In this document: piece after piece, positions 40,487 through 48,747 of the stretch
How the letters are laid out: each line of letters begins with the position of its first letter
Numbering within the stretch: the stretch's first letter is position 1
Assembly: GCA_937922435.1 (NCBI GenBank)
Contig: CAKZVT010000037.1
Coordinates: 1-64,000 of the forward strand
Length of the DNA: 64,000 bases
From: an uncultured Prevotella sp.
GTDB taxonomy: Bacteria > Bacteroidota > Bacteroidia > Bacteroidales > Bacteroidaceae
Direction of reading: 5' to 3'
Notes under the pieces: model-generated
Database searches by the model: none
What the model was told of the DNA's origin: nothing
What the model saw: the letters and a program-made list of their open reading frames with translations, nothing else
Program-made: the position numbers and the translations under genes

Positions 40487-42763
40487 TCAGTTCCCGTCGC
40501 CTGCCATTTCAAGCGTCAGTTCGCCGCCTTTCATCAGGTCGGCGTGCGAGAAGCGCGGCTCTGCCAGTTCCTTTCCGTTCAGCTTCATGGAGCTTACGAA
40601 CTTGTGTTCGCGGCTGTTCCTGGGTGCGTTGATTATGAAGTCCTTGCCGTTTTCGAGGTGTATTGTCACGCGGTCGAACATCGGACGGCCGATTTCATAC
40701 ACCGGTTTGCCGGGGCAGAAGGAGTAGAAGCCCATCGCGCTAAGCACGTACCAGGCCGACATCTGCCCTACATCCTCGTTGCCCGACAGTCCGTCGGGGT
40801 TGTTGTGGTACAGAGTGCGCATGATGTGGTCTACCAGAGCCTGCGTCTTATGCGGCGCGCCGACGTAGTTGTACAGGTAAGGAATGTGGTGGCTCGGCTC
40901 GTTTCCGTGGGCGTATTGCCCTATCATGCCGGTCACGTCGGCTGCGGCGTTGGGGTCGCCGGTCAGTTCCGAGCTGGTGGTGAACAGCGTGTCGAGGTGA
41001 GCTTCGAAGGCTTTTGCGCCGCCGACAAGGGCCATCAGTCCGTCAACGTCGTGCGGCACGAACCACGCCCACTGCCAGGCGTTGCCTTCCACGTAGTTGC
41101 TGGGACGCTCTACCGAGGCCGGGTCGAAGGGCGTAGCCCAGCTGCCGTCGCTCAGGCGGCCGCGCATCAGCTTCGTTTCGGGGTCGAAGTAGTTGCGGTA
41201 GTTGCGCGAAAGTCCCATGTATCGGTCGTATATGTCCTTGCGGCCGGTGTCCTTGTACATCTGTGCTATGAGCCAGTCGTTGTAGGCATACTCCAGACCT
41301 TGCGACACCGAGCCGCCGTTAACCACGTCGCAGGGTATGTATCCTATGTCGTTCTTGTACTTTATGGATACCGGCATCAGCTTGCCGTGCAGCACGTCGC
41401 GGTCAATCCACGGCGTAACGCCCGTTGTATCGTACACCGACGAGCGCAGGCAAGCCTCGCGGGCCTTGTCAACGTCGAAGCCGCACTGGCCTTTCGCCAT
41501 CGCGTCGGCGATTACCGACACGGCGTGGTAGCCTATCATGGTGCCCGTTTCGTTGCTTGCAAGCTCCCATTTGGGCAGTATTCCGCCTTCGTCGTACTTG
41601 CGCAGCAGCGAGCGGATGAACGCCTGGTTGAGCGTAGGGGTGATGATTGTGTACAGGGGGTGCGCCGCGCGGAAGGTGTCCCACAGCGAGAACACCGTGT
41701 AGTTGGTGTAGGCCGTGTCTTGTTCGATGGTCTGCGCCATGGTGCGGTATCGTCCGTCAACGTCTGACGACACGCTGGGCTGCAGCATCGAGTGGTAGAG
41801 GGCGGTGTAGAACACGGTGCGGCTGTCGTCGTCATCGGTCTCTATGTCGATTACGCCAAGAGCCTTGTTCCACGTGTCGGTGGCCTGCCGGGCCACGGCG
41901 TCGAAGTCCCAGCCGGGCATCTCCGCCTCCACGTTGCGGCGTGCGCCGTCCTCGTCAACGCTTGATATGCCTACCTTGACCGTCACCTTGCCGCCTTCGG
42001 GCACTTGCCTGAAGCTCAAAACGGCCTTGGCCGTGGGCACTGTGACCGACGTGCTGTCGGGCTGATAGATGGTGTCCGAATAGAGCTTGTAGTCGAACGG
42101 ACTGGAGAACACTGCGTGGAAGTAGACGTAATGGTGCTTTGCCCACCCCTCGGTGTACTTCATTCCGGCGATGGTCGAGTCGTTGAGCACGCGTATTTGC
42201 GTCACGGGGTGTCGGTGTCCGTGTATGGTAGGAGCCATGTCTATTATGAGGCGTGCGTCGCTTTTGGCCGGGAAGGTGTAGCGGTGCATGCCGGCGCGCA
42301 TGGTCGCCGTAAGCTCCACGTTGATGCTGTCGTCGGGCAGGAATACGCGGTAGTAACCCGGGCGGGCCTCCTCCTGGTCGTGCGAGAAGCGTGCGCGGTA
42401 GTCATCGCCGGGCTTGTACTTGTCGCCGGCCACCAGCGGCTTGTCGCCCACTACGGGCATGAAGAGTATGTCGCCGTAGTCGCCGATGCCCGTGCCGCTA
42501 AGGTGAGTGTGGCTGAAGCCTATGATGGTGCTGTCAGAATAGTGGTAGCCCGAGCAGGCGTCCCAGCCTATAAGGCGCGTGTCGGGGCTTAGCTGCACCA
42601 TGCCGTGGGGCAGGGTTGCGCCGGGGAAGGTGTGGCCGTGGCCGCCGGTACCGATAAATACGTTCACATGGTCGGCATAGCTGGCCGACGCTTCCTTGTC
42701 CGTGCAGGCCGACAAGGACAGTCCCAATGCTAACAGGAACAAAGCAGGCAAATTGTGTTTCAT
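40487..42763 (-). CDS. GH92-family alpha-mannosidase lipoprotein
   Basis: 758 aa with a lipoprotein signal (LALGLSLSAC, Cys about 20). The N-terminal domain has the family motif YADHVNVFIGTGGHGHTFPGA and GWDACSGYHY. The (alpha/alpha)6 catalytic domain includes SLWDTFRAAHPLY and GNEPSHHIPYLYNY; a C-terminal NEDVGQMSAWYVLSAMGFY stretch completes the signature. Family enzymes are calcium-dependent exo-acting alpha-mannosidases on N-glycans and mannans. With bglX it forms a small glycan-degradation operon without SusC/SusD genes. Confidence 0.93.
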   Translation of the reverse strand: MKHNLPALFLLALGLSLSACTDKEASASYADHVNVFIGTGGHGHTFPGATLPHGMVQLSPDTRLIGWDACSGYHYSDSTIIGFSHTHLSGTGIGDYGDILFMPVVGDKPLVAGDKYKPGDDYRARFSHDQEEARPGYYRVFLPDDSINVELTATMRAGMHRYTFPAKSDARLIIDMAPTIHGHRHPVTQIRVLNDSTIAGMKYTEGWAKHHYVYFHAVFSSPFDYKLYSDTIYQPDSTSVTVPTAKAVLSFRQVPEGGKVTVKVGISSVDEDGARRNVEAEMPGWDFDAVARQATDTWNKALGVIDIETDDDDSRTVFYTALYHSMLQPSVSSDVDGRYRTMAQTIEQDTAYTNYTVFSLWDTFRAAHPLYTIITPTLNQAFIRSLLRKYDEGGILPKWELASNETGTMIGYHAVSVIADAMAKGQCGFDVDKAREACLRSSVYDTTGVTPWIDRDVLHGKLMPVSIKYKNDIGYIPCDVVNGGSVSQGLEYAYNDWLIAQMYKDTGRKDIYDRYMGLSRNYRNYFDPETKLMRGRLSDGSWATPFDPASVERPSNYVEGNAWQWAWFVPHDVDGLMALVGGAKAFEAHLDTLFTTSSELTGDPNAAADVTGMIGQYAHGNEPSHHIPYLYNYVGAPHKTQALVDHIMRTLYHNNPDGLSGNEDVGQMSAWYVLSAMGFYSFCPGKPVYEIGRPMFDRVTIHLENGKDFIINAPRNSREHKFVSSMKLNGKELAEPRFSHADLMKGGELTLEMAGDGN

Positions 42764-42958
42764 GGGTCGTTGTATGTAAATAAATCAATTTTTCACAAAG
42801 AAAACGCAATGTAATAAAAAAGCGTATGCAAGCACGCTTAAATTGAAATTAATTTTACAGGAATCTTCATTTTAAGCGTATGCGCGGCTTTCCACACCCA
42901 CTTTCGGGGTATGTGGCGACCCGCGTCGAAACGCCTTTGTACAAAGGCATTTGCAAAA

Positions 42959-43042
42959 GGCCATCTTTCGCAATGTAAAAGGTGGCCTTTTACACGCTAA
43001 AAGACGGCCTTTTGGAAGGTGAAAGACGGCCTTTTGCAAAAC
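42959..43042. repeat. Family A array A9: 22-bp periodic palindromic repeat
   Basis: Cores GGCCATC, GGTGGCC, GACGGCC and GACGGCC start at 42959, 42981, 43003 and 43025. One of two arrays between divergent genes; it ends about 20 bp before the -33 box of the next gene, so it is not simply a 3'-end terminator here. Confidence 0.8.
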
Positions 43043-43060
43043 CATTTGGCGAGGGCAAAA

Positions 43061-43092
43061 TTTGCAGGGACGGCTTGTTTTCATTAATTTTG
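43061..43092 (+). promoter_or_regulatory. Promoter of the papain-like lipoprotein (leaderless)
   Basis: TTTG at 43061-43064, 20-bp spacer, TAATTTTG at 43085-43092; the ATG begins 5 bp later at 43098. Confidence 0.65.
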
Positions 43093-43097
43093 CGGCC

Positions 43098-44117
43098 ATG
43101 AAGACGTTAGGTGTTGTTCTTTTGGCCTTGTCGCTGCTGTGCTCGTGCGGCCGGAAGCCTGCTGATGGACGCGTGTTCACCGTCGAGACGATGAACGGCA
43201 TAACGCCCGTGAAGCAGCAGGGCGGCGGCTCGGCAGGCTGGGTGTACGCCATGCTGGCCGTCATCGAGAGCGACCGCATCATGCAGGGCGACTCGGTCAA
43301 CCTGTCTCCGGCCTATATCGTGCGCAGCATGCTTGAACGTCAGGCCCAGCGCTGCTACCTCTCTGCCGGGACGGAGGGCGTCGGCCTTCGTGGCACTGCC
43401 CTCGGCCTGCTCGACGCTTTGGAGGAATACGGCGCGATGCCTTACGACTCTTACCGCTCCGACTGCAACTATGACGTGCTCTGCCGCAAGCTCTCGCGGC
43501 TGGCAAACGCCGCCGCCGTGCGCCGCACGGGCTTGGAAAGGCTGCGCCGCTCGGTGGCCGACGTGCTTGACAACGACGTCAACCCCCTGCCGCGCCACGT
43601 ATGGATGTACGGCGCGGAGTACACCACGCGCGAGTTCGCGCACAGCGTATGCCTGCCCGGCGACTACGTGGCTATGACCAGCTACACGCACGAGCCGTTC
43701 GGGGAGAGCGTCGCGCTCTGCCTTCCTGCCGACGGCATGGGGCACAAGTACCTCAATCTTCCGCTCGACACGCTCGTAAGCCGCGTTGTCTGCGCACTGC
43801 GCTCGGGGCGCAGCGTGTGCTGGGAGGGCGGCGTGAAGGGTGGTGGCTTCTCGTTTGAACGCGGTATGGCGGACACCATCGGGGGCAAGGAGAGGGTGAC
43901 GCAGGCCGTGCGCCAGCGTGCCTTCGAGAGCCTCGCCGTAACCTGCGACCATGCGATGGCCGTCGTGGGGCTGGCGCGCGACGCTTCAGGCGGCCTCTGG
44001 TTCATCTGCAAGGACTCGCACGGCACGGACAATCCTTACGGCGGACTGGTGTACATGTCGGAACAGTATTTCAGGCTGAACACCGTTGCGGTGGTGATGA
44101 AAGACCAATCCCGGTAA
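43098..44117 (+). CDS. Catalytically dead C1 (papain/bleomycin hydrolase-like) lipoprotein
   Basis: 339 aa from MKTLGVVLL. Lipobox LCSC with Cys17. The body follows C1-family peptidases of Bacteroidales: ITPVKQQGGGSAGW at the start of the fold, SPAYIVRSML, and DHAMAVVGLARDASGG near the end. The active-site Cys that should precede Trp48 is Gly47 (codon GGC), and the usual Asn of KNSWG is Asp306 (KDSHG), while His285 is kept. The fold is likely intact but proteolysis is lost, so it may bind peptides or act as an inhibitor or scaffold. Its mRNA probably starts at the ATG. It is followed by D-type repeats. Confidence 0.78.
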   Translation: MKTLGVVLLALSLLCSCGRKPADGRVFTVETMNGITPVKQQGGGSAGWVYAMLAVIESDRIMQGDSVNLSPAYIVRSMLERQAQRCYLSAGTEGVGLRGTALGLLDALEEYGAMPYDSYRSDCNYDVLCRKLSRLANAAAVRRTGLERLRRSVADVLDNDVNPLPRHVWMYGAEYTTREFAHSVCLPGDYVAMTSYTHEPFGESVALCLPADGMGHKYLNLPLDTLVSRVVCALRSGRSVCWEGGVKGGGFSFERGMADTIGGKERVTQAVRQRAFESLAVTCDHAMAVVGLARDASGGLWFICKDSHGTDNPYGGLVYMSEQYFRLNTVAVVMKDQSR

Positions 44118-44124
44118 TACCCAA

Positions 44125-44335
44125 TACCCACCTCAGCCATACCCAACACCCACCCCACAACCACCTGACACCCACCCCAACCCTCCCGAAGGGAGGGGGC
44201 TTGATGTGCATTGGTGGCAGGATGAGGTAATGGGGCTTACATATATTGATTATATAAATGACAATAAATGCCACCCTTGAAGGCATTTCAAGCTCCCTCC
44301 CTTCGGGAGGGTTGGGGTGGGTGTCAGGTGGTTGT
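44125..44335. repeat. D-type inverted repeat after the papain-like gene
   Basis: Tandem ACCCACC units start within 10 bp of the stop, then CCACCCCAACCCTCCCGAAGGGAGGG at about 44170-44200, and the inverted arm at about 44285-44335, ending 46 bp before the HAD gene. Confidence 0.65.
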
Positions 44336-44381
44336 GGGGAGGATGTTAGGTTGGTTTGTGGTGGAAGTTGAATTTTTGAAT

Positions 44382-45053
44382 ATGGCAAACAATACATTAT
44401 TCAAGTCCGTCATCCTCGACTTTGACGGCACAATAGGCGATACGCGCGGCCTTATAGTGCGCACCATGCAGCAGACTTTGGCCGAAGTGGGGCTGCCGCA
44501 GCGGTCTGACGACGAGTGCGCGGCCATGATTGGCCTGCCGCTGAAGCAGACTTTTACTGAACTTATGCCTATGGACGACACTACGGGGACGCTCTGCGAG
44601 GCCACTTACCGCCGCATCTTCGAGGTGAACAACCGTCCCGGGGCGGTAAGCCCGTTCCCCGGCGTGTGCGACACCATACGCCGCATGCACCGCGCCGGAC
44701 TGCTTGTCACCATAGCGAGCAGCCGCTTCCGCGCCTCGCTCATGGCTTTCCTGGAAGAGATGGAGCTTGTGCCATACGTGCCGTATGTGCTCGGTGCCGG
44801 CGACGTGGAGCATGCAAAGCCTGCTCCCGACATGGTGCTCAAGACGCTTGCCGACAACGGCCTGCGTGCGGAGGATGCCGTTGTGGTGGGCGACACCGTG
44901 TTCGACATACGCATGGCGCACGCCGCAGGGGTGAAGGCCGTCGGCGTGACATACGGCAACGGCCTGCGCGAAGACCTTGAACAGGAACGCGCCGAGTGGA
45001 TAATTGATGATTTCAGGGAGTTGGAGGGGATAGTAGGCATTGGGGATAAGTAA
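44382..45053 (+). CDS. HAD-superfamily hydrolase (phosphoglycolate-phosphatase-like)
   Basis: 223 aa from MANNTLFKSV; the frame is open further upstream, but only through D-type repeat DNA. HAD motif I is DFDGTIGDT, motif II a Ser in VTIASSRF, the Lys is in HAKPAPD, and motif IV is VVVGDTVFDIRMA. The cap domain lies at about residues 20-85, giving a subfamily IA phosphatase. Substrate unknown; phosphoglycolate and beta-phosphoglucomutase-like roles are the usual alternatives. Confidence 0.88.
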   Translation: MANNTLFKSVILDFDGTIGDTRGLIVRTMQQTLAEVGLPQRSDDECAAMIGLPLKQTFTELMPMDDTTGTLCEATYRRIFEVNNRPGAVSPFPGVCDTIRRMHRAGLLVTIASSRFRASLMAFLEEMELVPYVPYVLGAGDVEHAKPAPDMVLKTLADNGLRAEDAVVVGDTVFDIRMAHAAGVKAVGVTYGNGLREDLEQERAEWIIDDFRELEGIVGIGDK

Positions 45054-45076
45054 ATCTGACAACCACCAAAAGAATA

Positions 45077-45138
45077 CCTGACACCCGTCACACAACCACC
45101 TGACACCCACCCCAGCCCTCCCGAAGGGAGGGAGCTTG
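45077..45138. repeat. D-type repeat, left copy of a 62-bp inverted pair
   Basis: It begins about 23 bp after the HAD stop with CCTGACACCCGTCAC and ends with CCCTCCCGAAGGGAGGGAGC. It is the inverse of 45672-45733 with about two mismatches in 62, bracketing the intervening repeats. Confidence 0.75.
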
Positions 45139-45170
45139 ATGTGCTTTTGCCGTTTGGTTTGCAGCCTTGG

Positions 45171-45234
45171 CGCATTCGGCTTATCGGACCTATAAGGCTT
45201 ATAGGGCCTAATAAGCCCGATAAGCCAAATGAGC
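45171..45234. repeat. H-type nested palindrome
   Basis: GGCTTATCGG at the left and CCGATAAGCC at the right enclose an inner GGCTTAT / ATAAGCC pair around AGGGCCTA. No gene. The same units occur in the Ig-like lipoprotein N-terminus. Confidence 0.6.
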
Positions 45235-45269
45235 ATGCTATGTTATTGATAATCAGGCATCTTGTAAAA

Positions 45270-45350
45270 GGCCGTGTTTTGCATTGCAAAACACGGCCTT
45301 TTATCTTGTAATTGATGGCCTTTCGCAACGCGAAAGGCCGCATATTGCGG
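45270..45350. repeat. Family A array A10: 22-bp periodic palindromic repeat
   Basis: Cores GGCCGTG, CACGGCC, GATGGCC and GGCCGCA start at 45270, 45292, 45314 and 45336; the hairpin pair comes first. A C element follows directly. Confidence 0.8.
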
Positions 45351-45610
45351 TTTATCCGCAGTTCAGGTGTAAGCATACTTGTTCCGCCGGATTTGCAATC
45401 CGGCGGTTTCTAAGTGCGGATTTGCAATCCGCTCACCAACATATATCATTTTATATATGTGCGGTTTGAGCGGATTACAAATCCTTATAGTAAATTTCGG
45501 CGGATTGCAAATCCGCCGAAACATATTACCCTCCGCCTGAATTACAGTAGGATGTATATGCTTATTGGCTTTATATTCCATACACCCGAACTGCAGATGA
45601 ACCGCATATT
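45349..45610. repeat. Composite repeat: B-type palindromes (B2) bracketed by inverted C elements
   Basis: C elements at 45349-45372 and inverted 45586-45610. B2 (45380-45523) matches B1 closely, with the same four GGATTTGCAATCC-type cores. The 698-bp gap between HAD and rnc consists almost wholly of D, H, A, C and B repeats; no gene seen. Confidence 0.75.
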
Positions 45611-45671
45611 GGTTATAAGAGGACTGGGATTTGTAGGAGAACCGGAAGCACTGCGCCCCAGAACAGGTAAC

Positions 45672-45733
45672 CAAGCTCCCTCCCTTCGGGAGGGTTGGGG
45701 TGGGTGTCAGGTAGTTGTGTGACGGGTGTCAGG
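45672..45733. repeat. D-type repeat, right copy of the 62-bp inverted pair
   Basis: Inverse of 45077-45138. On the minus strand it follows the rnc stop by about 18 bp, so each copy sits just downstream of its own gene. Confidence 0.75.
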
Positions 45734-45751
45734 TGTCCTTTGGGTGGGTGT

Positions 45752-46792
45752 TCACTCCGCGAACGCTGCGGCCTCGGCGGCCGCCACGATGTCCTCTTTC
45801 GTCATTTTGTCGGAGAAAGCCTTGATGTCGGAGAGGTCGAATTCGTCCGCCTCCTCCTTCTTGCGTCCTTTTCCGGCTTTCGGCGTGTCGGTTTTCACCG
45901 TCATTTCTGTTTCCACCGCCATTGCGGTTGCTACCGTTTCGCTGGCCTGCGGAATGATGAAGTCCTCCTTGGCGTCTACGTCGGGTACGGTCTCGACAGG
46001 TTCTTCCTCCATCTTTGTGCGCTCCGTCTTGGCGGCGAATACGGCGTCGATGAACTGCGGTTTTCGCCGGAGGTTCTGCAGTGCGGTCTTGCTGGCCGTC
46101 TGCTGGCTCTCCTTCTTCGAGTAGCCGCGCCCTTCGCCGCCATCTATTCCCTCGATTTTCGCCTTGTAGACGAACATCGGGCTGTTGCCGTTTTCGCGCT
46201 TCTGCTCCACCAGCTCGAAGTCGAGCTTCACCTTGTTCTTCTGGCACCACTCTATGAGTTTGCTCTTGAAGTTCACTTCCTTGTAAGCCACCTTGTCGAG
46301 GTTGATGAGCTGCGAGAGTATGCGTTTCTGCATGAAGCGCATGCACGCGCTGTAGCCCTGGTCCAGGTAGATTGCCCCTACGAGGGCTTCGAACGCATTT
46401 CCTTCCATGTAACTGTTGTGGGAGGACATGTGTCCGCTGGACACTATGAGCTGGCCTATGCCTATTTCGTGGGCCAGGCGGTTGAGTGTCTCGCGTTGTA
46501 CAATCTTGCTTCTCGTCGTGGTAAGGAATCCTTCGCGCTTGCCTTCAAAGTGGCGGAACACGATGTCGCCTACTATGGCGTCGAGGATGGCGTCGCCCAG
46601 GAACTCAAGCCGCTCGTTGTTGACGGGTTTCCCCTTGGCGTTGCGCCTGGAGACGCTGCGGTGCATGAGCGCCTGTTTGTAGAAGTCGATGTTGTGGGGG
46701 TAGAATCCGATGATGTCGCGTAGAGAACAATAAAGCTCCTTTTCCTTGCGGAAAGGGAGCTTTATTTTGTCTATGAAGTTGTTAATCATCAT
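45752..46792 (-). CDS. rnc: Ribonuclease III with long acidic C-terminal tail
   Basis: 346 aa, about 100 longer than E. coli RNase III. The catalytic domain has the signature NERLEFLGDAILDAIVG (about residue 60) and the second acidic motif EALVGAIYLDQGY; a double-stranded-RNA-binding domain lies at about 175-245. The C-terminal tail is rich in Glu, Lys and Ala and looks unstructured. It cleaves double-stranded RNA, including rRNA precursors. It overlaps fabF by 11 bp and is last in the acpP-fabF-rnc operon. A 17-bp hairpin with a GCAA loop lies in codons 9-22 of its own mRNA. Confidence 0.94.
   Translation of the reverse strand: MMINNFIDKIKLPFRKEKELYCSLRDIIGFYPHNIDFYKQALMHRSVSRRNAKGKPVNNERLEFLGDAILDAIVGDIVFRHFEGKREGFLTTTRSKIVQRETLNRLAHEIGIGQLIVSSGHMSSHNSYMEGNAFEALVGAIYLDQGYSACMRFMQKRILSQLINLDKVAYKEVNFKSKLIEWCQKNKVKLDFELVEQKRENGNSPMFVYKAKIEGIDGGEGRGYSKKESQQTASKTALQNLRRKPQFIDAVFAAKTERTKMEEEPVETVPDVDAKEDFIIPQASETVATAMAVETEMTVKTDTPKAGKGRKKEEADEFDLSDIKAFSDKMTKEDIVAAAEAAAFAE
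46729..46766 (-). promoter_or_regulatory. Hairpin within the first codons of rnc
   Basis: Arms 46729-46745 and 46750-46766 pair at 16 of 17 positions with a 4-nt loop, GCAA in the rnc-sense RNA (a GNRA tetraloop). It starts about 16 bp beyond the end of fabF. It could be an RNase III self-cleavage site, a translation brake or an embedded terminator for acpP-fabF. Confidence 0.6.
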
Positions 46793-48044
46793 ATTTCTTG
46801 AAGATGACGCATGCGTTGTGTCCGCCGAAGCCGAACGTGTTGCTCATTGCGGCGCGCACGGTGCGCTTCTGCGCCTTGTTGAAGGTGAAGTTCAAGTTAT
46901 AGTCTATCTCTTCGTCCTTGTCGTCTTCATCGTGGTTGATGGTAGGCGGAACGATGTCGTTCTGTACCGACAGCACGCTTGCTATGGCCTCCACCGCGCC
47001 GGCTGCGCCGAGCAGGTGGCCTGTCATCGACTTGGTAGAGCTGATGTTCAGCTTGTAAGCCGCGTCGCCGAACACGTCCTTTATGGCCTTGGCCTCGGAT
47101 ATGTCGCCTACGTGTGTCGATGTGCCGTGGACGTTGATGTAGTCTATGTCTTCAGGTTTCATGCCCGCGTCGTCGAGAGCTGCCTGCATCACGAGCTTCG
47201 CTCCGAGACCTTCGGGGTGTGAAGCGGTGATGTGGTATGCGTCGGCGCTTTCGCCTTCGCCCACCATTTCGGCGTAGATTTTAGCTCCGCGCGCCTTCGC
47301 GTGCTCCAATTCTTCGAGGATAAGGCATCCTGCTCCCTCCGCCATCACGAAGCCGTCGCGGCTTGCGCTGAACGGGCGTGAAGCCCTTGCAGGGTCGTCG
47401 TTGCGTGTGGAGAGTGCGTGCATGGCGTTGAATCCGCCTACGCCGCAGGCGCAGATGGCAGCCTCCGCTCCTCCGCTGACAATGATGTTGGCCTTGCCAA
47501 GGCGGATGAGGTTGAACGCATCGGCCAGTGCGTTGGTCGATGACGCGCATGCGGACGTCGTTGCATAGTTGGGGCCGTGGAAACCGTATTGCATCGATAT
47601 CTGGCCGGCAGCTATGTCGCTAATCATCTTCGGTATGAAGAACGGGTTGAACTTGGGGCCGTTCTCCTTGTTCAGCGCGTAGTAAGACACTTCGTCCTCG
47701 AAGGTCTTTATACCGCCGATGCCTACGCCGAAGATTACTCCGATGCGGTTCTTGTCCTCGTTCTCCAAGTCCATCCCGCTGTCCTTGACGGCCTGCGCCG
47801 CGCTGACGAGTGCCAGCTGGGTGTAGCGGTCCATCTTGCGGGCTTCCTTGCGGTCAATCCAGTCGCCTACGTTGAGGCCCTTGACCTCGCAGCCGAACTG
47901 TGTCTTGAACTTGGAGCAGTCGAACTGTGTAATGGGAGCTGCGCCGCTTACGCCGTTCACCAGGTTGTTCCATGTCTCCTCGACATTGTTGCCCACCGGC
48001 GTAACCGCGCCCAGACCCGTTACTACTACTCTTTTCAATTCCAT
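46782..48044 (-). CDS. fabF: Beta-ketoacyl-ACP synthase II
   Basis: 420 aa, canonical. It elongates acyl-ACP with malonyl-ACP in fatty acid synthesis. The active-site Cys is in TTSACASSTNAL, and the two His are in VHGTSTHVGD and FGFGGHNACVIF. It lies 19 bp after acpP and overlaps rnc by 11 bp, an order common in Bacteroidetes. Confidence 0.97.
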   Translation of the reverse strand: MELKRVVVTGLGAVTPVGNNVEETWNNLVNGVSGAAPITQFDCSKFKTQFGCEVKGLNVGDWIDRKEARKMDRYTQLALVSAAQAVKDSGMDLENEDKNRIGVIFGVGIGGIKTFEDEVSYYALNKENGPKFNPFFIPKMISDIAAGQISMQYGFHGPNYATTSACASSTNALADAFNLIRLGKANIIVSGGAEAAICACGVGGFNAMHALSTRNDDPARASRPFSASRDGFVMAEGAGCLILEELEHAKARGAKIYAEMVGEGESADAYHITASHPEGLGAKLVMQAALDDAGMKPEDIDYINVHGTSTHVGDISEAKAIKDVFGDAAYKLNISSTKSMTGHLLGAAGAVEAIASVLSVQNDIVPPTINHDEDDKDEEIDYNLNFTFNKAQKRTVRAAMSNTFGFGGHNACVIFKKYDD

Positions 48045-48063
48045 TTATCGCAGTCTGGAATTA

Positions 48064-48300
48064 TTATTTCATGTTAGCCTCGATGTAGTTGATGGCGTCG
48101 CCTACAGTAGCGATTGTCTCAGCCTTGTCGTCAGGAATAGAGATGTTGAACTCCTTTTCGAATTCCATAATCAGCTCTACTGTGTCGAGAGAGTCTGCGC
48201 CGAGGTCGTTTGTGAAGCTTGCTTCGGGCTTTACTTCAGCCTCGTCAACACCAAGTTTCTCTACAATGATAGCTTTTACTTTAGATTCAATTTCTGACAT
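48064..48300 (-). CDS. acpP: Acyl carrier protein
   Basis: 78 aa. The phosphopantetheine attachment Ser is in LGADSLDTVELIM. It is acidic throughout. It carries acyl chains for FabF, encoded next, and for lipid A and phospholipid synthesis. First gene of the acpP-fabF-rnc operon. Confidence 0.97.
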   Translation of the reverse strand: MSEIESKVKAIIVEKLGVDEAEVKPEASFTNDLGADSLDTVELIMEFEKEFNISIPDDKAETIATVGDAINYIEANMK

Positions 48301-48354
48301 GATTGTAATGTTTTAAAAAAGTTTGTAATAATCTTCAAATCTCAAAAATCGGTG

Positions 48355-48386
48355 CAAAGGAACGAATTTTTATTTAAGTGTGCAAA
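48355..48386 (-). promoter_or_regulatory. Probable acpP operon promoter
   Basis: Minus strand TTTG (48386-48383), 20-bp spacer, TTCCTTTG (48362-48355), a one-base variant of TAnnTTTG. About 55 bp before the acpP ATG. Confidence 0.5.
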
Positions 48387-48501
48387 TATTTTTGACAAAA
48401 ATGTTCATTCCATTGCACACATCGTGGGTATGTGTGCAATGGAATGAGGGTGAAAAGACACTTTGGCGGCAGCAGGGGAGGGCAGTGGCGTGTTTGCAAA
48501 A

Positions 48502-48586
48502 GATGGTCTTTCGCAACATGAAAGGCCATCTTTTGAACGCTAAAAGGCCGTCTTTTGCAATGCGAAAGACGGCCTTTTGTAAGTGG
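48502..48586. repeat. Family A array A11: 22-bp periodic palindromic repeat
   Basis: Cores GATGGTC, GGCCATC, GGCCGTC and GACGGCC start at 48502, 48524, 48546 and 48568. It lies between the acpP 5' end and the repeat at the pdxB 3' end. Confidence 0.8.
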
Positions 48587-48602
48587 TTGAAAGTCAGGTT
48601 GG

Positions 48603-48747
48603 TTGAGAATTGAGAATGTAGAGGTGAGAATTATGATTACCTTTAATTGAGAATTGAGAGTTGAGAATGGAGAATTATGATTACCCCTACCGGCTTTCAA
48701 GCGTCAAAGGTAATCATAATTCTCCATTCTCAACTCTCAAATCTCAA
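48603..48747. repeat. Family I inverted repeat abutting the pdxB stop (I3)
   Basis: Arms 48654-48685 and 48709-48740 match perfectly over 32 bp; the loop CCTACCGGCTTTCAAGCGTC plus AAA is identical to that of I4. The right arm reaches the pdxB stop codon (48748-48750). An extra half copy (ending ATGATTACCTTT) lies at 48603-48645. Confidence 0.8.

Noticed and set aside
38065..42763. Polysaccharide utilisation locus around bglX and the GH92 gene
   Set aside because: No SusC/SusD pair or hybrid two-component system adjacent; only two glycosidase genes in one operon.
44268..44381. N-terminal extension of the HAD hydrolase
   Set aside because: Encoded by D-type repeat; motif I of the family lies right after MANNTLFKS, as expected for the short start.
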